Shown: piece after piece, positions 5,720 to 11,467 of the stretch | Layout: every line of letters begins with the position of its first letter | Position numbering within the stretch: the first letter of the stretch is position 1 | Source: a bacterium | GTDB taxonomy: Bacteria; Chloroflexota; Dormibacteria; UBA8260; Bog-877 | NCBI GenBank assembly: GCA_021817025.1 | Contig: JAKAWF010000094.1 | Coordinates: 1-11,467 of the forward strand | Reading direction: 5' to 3' | Length of the DNA: 11,467 nt | Notes under the pieces: generated by a model | What the model saw: only the letters and a program-made list of their open reading frames with translations | Databases searched by the model: none | Told to the model about the DNA's origin: nothing | Translations under genes and position numbers: made by a program

Positions 5720-7297
5720 ATGAGCGATCTCCCTTTGCCCAAAGCCAAGGAGCCAGCCCCCAGAGCGGCTGGGAGGGCCGAGCTCGCCGCCCGTGAGGAG
5801 GCGGCGAGGCTGGGCGGCCCCGAGCGCTACCGCAGCCGGCTGGCGGCCCAGCACAAGCTGCCGGTCCGCCAGCGACTGCGGCTGCTCTTCGATCCGGAGA
5901 CCCCCTTCGTGGAGGACGCGCTGCTGGCCAACACCAACGCGCCCGAGGAGCTCGGGGCCGATGGCGTGGTCACCGGGATCGGGGTGGTCAATGGCCGCCG
6001 CGTCTGTGTGATGGCCAACGACCCCACGGTGAAGGCGGGCTCTTGGGGTCCCCGCACGGTCGAGAAGATCCTCCGGATTCAGGAGCAGGCAGAGCGGCTG
6101 CAGCTGCCGCTCTGCTACCTGGTGGACTCCGCCGGGGCCAGAATCACCGAGCAGTTGGAGATGTTTCCCGGCCGGCGCCACGCCGGTCGGATCTTTCACA
6201 ACCAGGTCCGGCTCAGCGGCCAGGTCCCCCAGCCGTGCCTGCTCTTCGGTCCCAGCGCGGCCGGCGGAGCCTACATCCCGGCCTTCTGTGATGTGGTGTT
6301 CATGGTGGAGGGGAACGCATCCATGTATCTCGGCTCTCCCCGGATGGCCCAGGAGGTGGTCGGTGAGAGGGTCACCCTGGAGGAGATGGGCGGGGCCCGG
6401 ATGCATTGCTCCGTGTCCGGTTGCGGCGACATGCTCTGCCCGGATGAGGAGACCGCGATCACGGCCCTCCGTGGCTACCTCGGCTACTTCCCGTCCAACT
6501 GGGGCCAGGATCCTCCCGCGGCCGCTCCCCGCCACCCCGGCTCAGGCGCCGACATCGGAGCGTTGCTGCCGGCCGAGGCCGCTCGCGGCTACGACATCCA
6601 CGAGGTCCTGGAGGCGCTGGTGGACGCGGGCTCGTTCTTCGAGATCAAGGCCCTTTACGCGCGCGAGCTGGTCTGTGGGCTGGCCCGGATGGGGGGCAGG
6701 GCGGTGGGCGTGGTCGCCTCTCAGCCGGCCCACCAGGGGGGCGTCCTGTTCGTGGACTCCGCGGACAAGGCGGCCCGCTTCATCAGCCTCTGCGACGCCT
6801 TCAACCTGCCCTTGATCTTCCTGGCCGATGTGCCGGGATTCATGATCGGGTCGGCGGTCGAGCGGGAAGGGATCATCCGCCATGGGGCCAAGATGATCGC
6901 GGCCCTGAGCTCGGCCACGGTGGCTCGCTACTCGGTCGTCCTGCGCAAGGCCTACGGGGCCGGCCTCTACGCCATGAGCGGACCCGGCTTCGAGCCCGAA
7001 GCCACTCTGGCGCTCCCCAGCGCCGAGATTGCGGTGATGGGCCCTGAGGCCGCTGTCAATGCCGTCTACGCCAACCGGATCGCCGAGCTCCCACAGGCGG
7101 AGCGGCAGGCCTATGTCGAGCGTCTCCGGACCGAGTACGCTGAGAACATCGACATCTTCCGGCTGGCCTCGGATCTGATCATCGATGCGGTGGTCGATCC
7201 CTCCCGCCTGCGAGAGGAGTTGATCGCTCGCCTGGCGGTGGTGGCGACCAGACGACGGCCCGAGCCCGGCCGGCACCACGGCGTGTTCCCAGTTTGA
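5720..7297 (+). CDS. Acyl-CoA carboxylase carboxyltransferase (beta) subunit, MCC-like specificity loop
   Basis: A 525-residue cytoplasmic carboxyltransferase with two crotonase-like halves. It moves the carboxyl group from carboxybiotin to an acyl-CoA and needs a biotin carboxylase/carrier (alpha) subunit, absent from this window. The N-terminal half has VDSAGARI (135-142) and the acyl-CoA oxyanion loop GPSAAGGAY (177-185); the C-terminal half has LADVPGFMIG (368-377), EGIIRHGAKM (383-392) and ALPSAEIAVMGPEAAVN (431-447). In propionyl/acetyl-CoA enzymes the second loop reads GGAYxVM, with the specificity residue (Asp in PccB) at x. Here it is GAGLYAM (413-419) with Y417 there, as in methylcrotonyl-CoA carboxylase beta (GAGNYGM). 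The substrate may therefore be a branched or longer acyl-CoA, but this is not proven. ATG 5720 is preferred over in-frame GTGs at 5672 and 5687 because of the -10 box and because the added residues lack family likeness. Confidence 0.9.
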   Translation: MSDLPLPKAKEPAPRAAGRAELAAREEAARLGGPERYRSRLAAQHKLPVRQRLRLLFDPETPFVEDALLANTNAPEELGADGVVTGIGVVNGRRVCVMANDPTVKAGSWGPRTVEKILRIQEQAERLQLPLCYLVDSAGARITEQLEMFPGRRHAGRIFHNQVRLSGQVPQPCLLFGPSAAGGAYIPAFCDVVFMVEGNASMYLGSPRMAQEVVGERVTLEEMGGARMHCSVSGCGDMLCPDEETAITALRGYLGYFPSNWGQDPPAAAPRHPGSGADIGALLPAEAARGYDIHEVLEALVDAGSFFEIKALYARELVCGLARMGGRAVGVVASQPAHQGGVLFVDSADKAARFISLCDAFNLPLIFLADVPGFMIGSAVEREGIIRHGAKMIAALSSATVARYSVVLRKAYGAGLYAMSGPGFEPEATLALPSAEIAVMGPEAAVNAVYANRIAELPQAERQAYVERLRTEYAENIDIFRLASDLIIDAVVDPSRLREELIARLAVVATRRRPEPGRHHGVFPV

Positions 7298-7298
7298 C

Positions 7299-7306
7299 GA
7301 GGTAGG
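7299..7306 (+). promoter_or_regulatory. Ribosome binding site fixing the TTG start of the aminotransferase
   Basis: GAGGTAGG lies 4 bases before TTG 7311 and just after the carboxylase stop. It supports the non-ATG start; no ATG or GTG is available before the conserved IPGPTPVP motif. Confidence 0.6.
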
Positions 7307-7310
7307 CCGC

Positions 7311-8498
7311 TTGACTGTCGCAGCCCACTCTCCGCTGCTCCTGATCCCCGGGCCCACTCCCGTGCCCCAGCCAGTCCTGGAAGCGCTGGCTCGCCCCACC
7401 GAGAGCCACAGCAGTGAGACCACCGGGCGCGCCCTGCGCCGGCTCCAGGAGGGGATCGAACATGCCGTGGGAGCCAGGCCCTCGGGCGAGCCGGAGGGCT
7501 CCTTGGTCTTCGTGCTGGCCGGCAGCGGGACCATGGCGCTGGAGGCTGGGATCGTCAACCTGGTCCTCCCGGGCGAGAAGCTGCTGGTCGTGAGCCAGGG
7601 CTTCTTCGGGGCGCGGTTCGCCGCTGTGGGCAGGGCGATCGGGGCGGAGGTGGTGGAGGTCTCCTGCCCCTGGGGAGGGCAGGTGGCGCCGGCGGAGGTG
7701 GAGCGGGCTCTGCGGGAGTCCGGGGCTCGGGTCATGACGGTCACCCACGTGGACACCGCGACCGGGGTGGTGGCGCCGTTTCTCGAGTACGCCAGAATCG
7801 CCCGGGAGCTGGGGGTGGTGATGGTGCTGGACGCGGTGGCGGGGGTCGGGGGGATGCCGGTCGGGATGGCGGATGCTGGCATCGACGTGGTGATCACAGC
7901 CTCCCAAAAGGCGCTGGGCATCCCCCCCGGACTGGCCATCCTGGCCGTCTCGCATCGGGCCATGGAGACGCGGCGCCAGCTCGGTCGCTGCGGCAGTTAC
8001 TTCCTGGACTGGCTCAACTGGGAGGCCCCGATGCGAGATTCCGAGGCCCACTACTTCGCCACCCTGCCCACCAACATGGTGGTGGCCGGCGCGGCCGCGA
8101 TCGATCTGGCGGAGAGCGAGGGCTGGGAGCCGCGTTTCGCCCGCCACCGTCGGATGGCGCGGTCCGTGAGACGTGGCCTGCGCGCTGTGGGCCTGCCGCC
8201 GAGGGGAGCGGAGGATGTCCTGAGCGCGACCGTGACGGCTGCGCGAGTGCCCGAGGGGATCGATCCGACCGCCCTCCGGCTGGCGGTGGCCGTGGACCAG
8301 GTGGCGATTGCGGGTGGCATCGGGGCCTGGAACAAGACGACCATCCGCCTCGGGCACATGGGCGCGGCGGGGCTGCCAGAGTTGCTCCAGGGGATGGCGG
8401 CCCTGGAGAGCGGCCTCATCCGGCTGGGGGCGTCGGTAGAACGCGGTGCCGGGGTGGCGGAGCTGGTCTGCGGGTGGGAGGAGGATCCCGCCGGCTGA
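7311..8498 (+). CDS. Class V PLP aminotransferase (alanine/serine-glyoxylate type)
   Basis: A 395-residue cytoplasmic pyridoxal-phosphate enzyme of the alanine-glyoxylate / serine-glyoxylate / phosphoserine aminotransferase group. The motif order fits: LIPGPTPVP near the N-terminus (11-19), the phosphate-binding LAGSGTMALE (69-78), THVDTATGV (145-153), D174 in VLDAVAGVGG (pairs with the pyridine nitrogen), the Schiff-base lysine K200 in TASQKALGIPPGL, and R346 in NKTTIRLGHMG for the substrate carboxylate. Length is normal. Some close relatives are annotated as soluble hydrogenase small subunits; the intact lysine argues for aminotransferase. The likely reaction gives glycine from glyoxylate using alanine or serine, but the amino donor is not readable. 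It starts 13 bp after the carboxylase stop and is almost certainly in the same operon, so glycine/serine or glyoxylate flow may be linked with acyl-CoA metabolism. That link is inference. Confidence 0.87.
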   Translation: MTVAAHSPLLLIPGPTPVPQPVLEALARPTESHSSETTGRALRRLQEGIEHAVGARPSGEPEGSLVFVLAGSGTMALEAGIVNLVLPGEKLLVVSQGFFGARFAAVGRAIGAEVVEVSCPWGGQVAPAEVERALRESGARVMTVTHVDTATGVVAPFLEYARIARELGVVMVLDAVAGVGGMPVGMADAGIDVVITASQKALGIPPGLAILAVSHRAMETRRQLGRCGSYFLDWLNWEAPMRDSEAHYFATLPTNMVVAGAAAIDLAESEGWEPRFARHRRMARSVRRGLRAVGLPPRGAEDVLSATVTAARVPEGIDPTALRLAVAVDQVAIAGGIGAWNKTTIRLGHMGAAGLPELLQGMAALESGLIRLGASVERGAGVAELVCGWEEDPAG

Positions 8499-8499
8499 G

Positions 8500-8608
8500 C
8501 GGGCGCGGTCGATGGACGGCTCCGTGCGCACGCGGCGCCCGAGCGCCCTTGTCCGAGCCCGCCTTCCCCCCTGGCCCAGGGATGCGCCCGTGCCGCCGTC
8601 AGGGCGGC
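8500..8608 (+). other. GC-rich inverted repeats after the aminotransferase; possible weak terminator
   Basis: The 222-bp space before the next gene has no supportable gene. Two simple stems are visible: CGGGCGC (8500-8506) with GCGCCCG (8535-8541) around a 28-base loop, starting two bases after the stop codon, and GCCGCC (8592-8597) with GGCGGC (8603-8608) around GTCAG. Neither is followed by a T-run, and stems this short are common in such GC-rich DNA. Their termination role is only a possibility. Confidence 0.2.
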
Positions 8609-8702
8609 CGGCGGCGTTGCTCGGGCCCCTGGTCCCGTCGACGTTACCGGAGTCGTGCCGGAAAGTAGCAGGGACTTCTCCTGAGGTCGGGGGCAGCGAC
8701 CA

Positions 8703-8708
8703 TAGAAT
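8703..8708 (+). promoter_or_regulatory. -10 box of the membrane protein gene
   Basis: TAGAAT (5/6 match to TATAAT) lies 12 bases before ATG 8721. Initiation about seven bases downstream would leave a 5' leader of only some five to six bases, and no Shine-Dalgarno is present. CTGAGG at 8681-8686 is a poor -35 at 16-bp spacing, so the call rests mainly on the -10 and on its position. Confidence 0.4.
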
Positions 8709-8720
8709 CGCCAACCAGCC

Positions 8721-10286
8721 ATGATCGACCCAGCCTCCCATCCGCCCCTGCCCAGACACTCGACATTGGCGTTCACCCCGCCCACCATCCTCTTGGTCGC
8801 GGTCCTGATTCTTGGCTTCGCCGCCTTCACCACGCCCCAGTTCGATCCGGACTTCTGGTGGACCGCCAGGATTGGGCTGGAGATCCTCTCCCGGTGGGTG
8901 CCGCAGCACAACTACTTCACCTTCACCGCCAGCAGTCACCCCTTCATCAGCCAGGAGTGGGGCTCGGAGACCATCGACGGCTTCCTCTACAGCCGCTTCG
9001 GCATGACGCCTGTGATCCTGATGTTCGCAGCCGTGACCTGGGTCGGCTTCTTGCTGGGCGTGATCCGGGTCAACCACCCGGATCGGTCGCGCTGGGTGCT
9101 GGCGGTGGGGGCCGCCCTGGTGGTGATCTCGGGGATCCAGATCTGGGGGCCCAGCCCGCAGATGTTCTCCTTCGGACTGCTGGGGGTCCTGCTCACCCTG
9201 CTGGATGGGTACCGGCGCTCGCCCAGGCGGCGGCTTCTGCTCTGGACGGTGCCGCTCTTCATCGTGTGGAGCAACCTCCACGGGGGCTTCTTGATCGGCC
9301 TCGGGGTGATGGCGGTCTTCCTGGTCGGCGAGGGGGTGGCGGTCTGGCTGCGGCAGTCTGATGCGCTCGGCTGGGGGCCCTGCCGGGAGCTGGCGATCGG
9401 CTGGATGGTCGCGGCCACCGCGGCGATGGTGAATCCCAACGGCTGGGGCGTCTACGTCTATCCGGCCCGGCTGCTGCTGAGCCATGTGGCCCAGGCAAGC
9501 CTGCAGGAGTGGCAGCCGCCCGACTTCCACTCCGCCGCCAACATCCCGGTGCTGGCGCTGTTGCTCACCACCGTCCTGACGGTGCGATGGGCGACTCGGA
9601 CCAGAATCTCGGATCTGCTGCTGGGAGTGGCCGGCACGGTGCTGCTGCTCTACGCGGTCCGTGACATTCCCATCTTCGCGGTGCTGGTGCTGCCGCTCTG
9701 GGCGGATGGGGTGCAGGGGTTCTCAGCCCACGTCAAACAGGTCAGGCAGGGGCGCCTGCCCCGCCCGGTCCGGCCCGCTCCGCTTTGGTTCGTGGCGGTG
9801 GTCCTGGGGCTGGTGGTGGTGGCGGCCGGGGCCAGGGTTGCCACGCAACTGGCCAGTCCCGAGAACCATCTGCAAAGCACCGCCTACCCGGTCCAGGTCG
9901 GCCGTGTCATCTGCGCGGGGCCTCCGGCTCGAGTTTTCGCGCCCTATGGGAGCTCGGGCTGGTTGCTCTACCGCCTGGACCGCCGCACGCCCGCCGGGAG
10001 CGGCTGCGCCGCTGACCGGGTCTTCATCTTCGGCGAGGTGGTCCTGATGGGGCCGCGGGTGATGGCCGACTACCTCCGGATCTCGGCTGGGTATCCCGGC
10101 AGCCTCACGCTGTTGCGGCGGTACGGCGTCAACCTGGTCTGGCAGGCGCGCGGGACCCCGCTCACCAACCTGCTCCAGAAGGCGTCGGGCTGGCGCTGCG
10201 TGTTCGCCACCTCCAGCAACGTCCTGTTCGCGCCGGTCGCCACCACCGCCCAGTGGAGCGCCTCCCGGAGTGGGTGCCCAGCCTGA
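8721..10286 (+). CDS. Multi-pass membrane protein, GT-C glycosyltransferase-like architecture
   Basis: A 521-residue integral membrane protein with about nine to eleven hydrophobic segments up to residue 375, then a soluble domain of about 140 residues. After TM1 comes DPDFWWTARIGLEIL (42-56) with two acidic residues in the first outer loop, then the PQHNYFTFT and ISQEWGSE motifs. NLHGGFLIGLG (185-195), NPNGWGVYVYP (238-248) and RDIP (314-317) lie at later loops. This series recurs in a widespread uncharacterised bacterial family whose acidic first loop and layout resemble lipid-linked-sugar GT-C enzymes. The soluble tail (RVFAPYGSSGWLLYRL, then GVNLVW and SNVLFAP) matches the C-terminal domain of the same family. 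It could glycosylate envelope polymers or proteins, but activity is unproven and D42/D44 are only candidate catalytic residues. Start ATG 8721 follows a -10 box with no ribosome site. It appears monocistronic and converges on the glutamate dehydrogenase gene. Confidence 0.78.
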   Translation: MIDPASHPPLPRHSTLAFTPPTILLVAVLILGFAAFTTPQFDPDFWWTARIGLEILSRWVPQHNYFTFTASSHPFISQEWGSETIDGFLYSRFGMTPVILMFAAVTWVGFLLGVIRVNHPDRSRWVLAVGAALVVISGIQIWGPSPQMFSFGLLGVLLTLLDGYRRSPRRRLLLWTVPLFIVWSNLHGGFLIGLGVMAVFLVGEGVAVWLRQSDALGWGPCRELAIGWMVAATAAMVNPNGWGVYVYPARLLLSHVAQASLQEWQPPDFHSAANIPVLALLLTTVLTVRWATRTRISDLLLGVAGTVLLLYAVRDIPIFAVLVLPLWADGVQGFSAHVKQVRQGRLPRPVRPAPLWFVAVVLGLVVVAAGARVATQLASPENHLQSTAYPVQVGRVICAGPPARVFAPYGSSGWLLYRLDRRTPAGSGCAADRVFIFGEVVLMGPRVMADYLRISAGYPGSLTLLRRYGVNLVWQARGTPLTNLLQKASGWRCVFATSSNVLFAPVATTAQWSASRSGCPA

Positions 10287-10387
10287 GCCCGGCGGCACGA
10301 CCTGGAGTCCAACCGAAGCCGGGGCGGGACCGAGCTCATCCCAGCCGGGGGCGCGCACCGCGGGCGGGCTGGCGGGCCGGGCTCAGG
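10282..10387. repeat. Perfect 12-bp inverted repeat covering two facing stop codons
   Basis: CCTGAGCCCGGC at 10282-10293 includes the TGA of the membrane protein gene. GCCGGGCTCAGG at 10376-10387 is its exact reverse complement and includes the TGA of the glutamate dehydrogenase gene on the other strand. The arms are 82 bp apart. The 10287-10382 interval has no gene. Either transcript could fold the arms together, so a bidirectional transcription end or 3'-end structure is possible. There is no T-run, and the role is unproven. Confidence 0.5.
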
Positions 10388-11467
10388 GGTAGATGCCGCG
10401 CACCGCGGTGGCGTCGGCGACCCGCTTGACGGCCAGGCAGTAGGCGCCCATTCGGAGGGTGGTGCGATGCTCCTGGGCGAGATCGTCCATCTGCTGATAG
10501 GCGCGCTGCATGATCTTGGTCAGCCGGGCGTTGATCTCCTTCTCCTCCCAGAAGTACGACTGCAGGTCCTGCACCCATTCGAAGTAGGAGACTGTCACCC
10601 CGCCCGCGTTGGCCAGGATGTCGGGGATGACCGTCACCCCCCGCTGGTGGAAGATGTCATCGGCCTCCGGGGTGGTCGGGCCGTTGGCCGCCTCCACGAT
10701 GAGCTTGGCCTGAATCCGGGCGGCGTTGTGGACGCTGAACTGATTCTCGAGCGCCGCCGGGATCAGGATCGTCACCGGCAGCTCCAGCAGAGCGTCGTTG
10801 GAGATGTCCTGGCGGGAGCCCGCGAAGCCTCCCACCCGGCCCGACCTACGGTGGTGCTCCAGGAGGGCTGGAACGTCGAAACCTTGGGGGTTGTGGATGC
10901 CGCCGAACACGTCGGAGACGGCCACGATCTTGAAGCCCTGCTCCGCCAGCAGCTCGGCGCTGACGCTGCCCACGTTGCCGAAGCCTTGAATGGCGACCGT
11001 GCATTGGCTGGGATCCCAGCCCAGCCGCGTGCATGCCTCCAGCGTCACCACCGTCACGCCCCGCCCGGTGGCCGCCGGGCGCCCCTCCGAGCCACCGATC
11101 GAGAGCGGCTTGCCAGTGACGACGGCCGGGACGGAGTACCCCTTCTCCATCGAGATGGTGTCCATGATCCAGGCCATGGTCTGGGGGTTGGTGTTGACGT
11201 CGGGGGCGGGAATGTCGCTCTCCGGGCCGATCAAGAGGGAGATCTCGCTGGCGAAGCGACGGGTCATGTTCTCCAGCTCTTTCTGGCTCATCTCGGTGGG
11301 GTCGCAGATCACGCCGCCCTTGGCCCCCCCATAGGGCAGGTTGGTGAGAGCGCACTTCCAGGTCATCCACATGGAGAGCGCCTTGACCTCGTCCAGGCTG
11401 ACCTGGGGGTGGTAGCGGATGCCGCCCTTGGCGGGGCCACGGGTGAGGTTGTGCTGCACCCGGTAAC
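10383..11467 (-). CDS. gdhA: Glutamate dehydrogenase (N-terminus cut off by the window end)
   Basis: The visible 360 residues are the bulk of a hexameric-type glutamate dehydrogenase, which interconverts glutamate with 2-oxoglutarate plus ammonia using NAD(P). The frame stays open to the window edge (…YRVQHNLTRGPAKGGIRYHP), so the real start lies outside and roughly 55-75 residues are missing. Counting from the Val encoded at 11459, substrate-binding K11 (GPAKGGIR) and K35 (TWKCAL), catalytic K47 (GGAKGG) and catalytic D87 (PAPDVNT) have the same mutual spacing as K89, K113, K125 and D165 of the Clostridium symbiosum enzyme. The Rossmann motif is QGFGNVGS (158-165), and NAGGVTVSYFEWVQD near the C-terminus is typical of the family. 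Cofactor preference is not decidable from what I see. Leucine or valine dehydrogenase is less likely given the SYFEWVQ motif. Confidence 0.93.
   Translation of the reverse strand, partial: YRVQHNLTRGPAKGGIRYHPQVSLDEVKALSMWMTWKCALTNLPYGGAKGGVICDPTEMSQKELENMTRRFASEISLLIGPESDIPAPDVNTNPQTMAWIMDTISMEKGYSVPAVVTGKPLSIGGSEGRPAATGRGVTVVTLEACTRLGWDPSQCTVAIQGFGNVGSVSAELLAEQGFKIVAVSDVFGGIHNPQGFDVPALLEHHRRSGRVGGFAGSRQDISNDALLELPVTILIPAALENQFSVHNAARIQAKLIVEAANGPTTPEADDIFHQRGVTVIPDILANAGGVTVSYFEWVQDLQSYFWEEKEINARLTKIMQRAYQQMDDLAQEHRTTLRMGAYCLAVKRVADATAVRGIYP

Noticed and set aside
8446..8724. A 92-codon plus-strand frame spanning the gap before the membrane protein gene.
   Set aside because: It starts inside the aminotransferase in another frame, has no ribosome site or motif, and contains the likely promoter of the next gene.
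7179..9530. A 783-codon open frame on the minus strand.
   Set aside because: It lies opposite the carboxylase end, the aminotransferase and the membrane protein, all well supported. It crosses an intergenic gap, has low-complexity Pro/Arg/Gly/His content and no domain. Long antisense frames are expected at this GC bias.
10352..10408. A direct repeat of CGCGCACCGCGG at 10352-10363 and 10397-10408.
   Set aside because: It is short, purely GC-rich and partly inside the glutamate dehydrogenase gene; chance is sufficient.
1..11467. Search for CRISPR arrays, insertion sequences, tRNA/rRNA, riboswitches and phage or defence genes.
   Set aside because: I saw no regularly spaced repeats, transposase motifs, tRNA-like cloverleaf or defence-type domains. 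Intergenic space is too limited for most of these.

Overview
This is a GC-rich (clearly above 60%) bacterial chromosome segment. Genes are tightly packed, with stop/start overlaps, GTG and TTG starts, and strongly G/C third codon positions. Such composition produces long meaningless antisense frames. The gene content and several promoters with a -10 box almost touching the start codon fit a high-GC Actinobacteriota, Chloroflexota or Dormibacterota-like lineage. No marker gene here fixes the phylum. I see no rRNA, tRNA, CRISPR array, transposase, phage gene or toxin-antitoxin pair.

Region 1 (1-4208, plus strand) looks like one long transcription unit. It holds the tail of an unidentified gene, a metal-dependent amidohydrolase, a GT-B glycosyltransferase, a CynX/NimT-like MFS transporter and a small metallo-beta-lactamase-fold hydrolase. 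Most junctions overlap or are under 60 bp. No single pathway is evident.

Region 2 (4212-5632, minus strand) holds ribonuclease HII (rnhB), facing the hydrolase with only 3 bp between stop codons. Upstream of it is a two-gene operon: a PadR-type repressor followed, with a TGATG overlap, by a 70-residue Gly/Cys-rich protein with a short C-terminal helix. The operon starts at a promoter whose 17-bp spacer contains a perfect palindrome, a probable auto-operator. It ends in an 8-bp perfect hairpin.

Region 3 (5705-8498, plus strand), divergent from padR, carries the carboxyltransferase (beta) subunit of an acyl-CoA carboxylase and, 13 bp later, a class V PLP aminotransferase of the alanine/serine-glyoxylate type. 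The biotin carboxylase and biotin carrier partners are not in the window.

Region 4 (8721-10286, plus strand) is a large multi-pass membrane protein with GT-C-like architecture and a soluble C-terminal domain. It converges on a glutamate dehydrogenase gene (10383 to the window end, minus strand), whose N-terminus is cut off. A perfect 12-bp inverted repeat covers the two facing stop codons.

Most genes are ordinary members of known families. The part most worth following up is the padR/small-protein module: its embedded palindrome, probable leaderless start, and cysteine motifs in both proteins.
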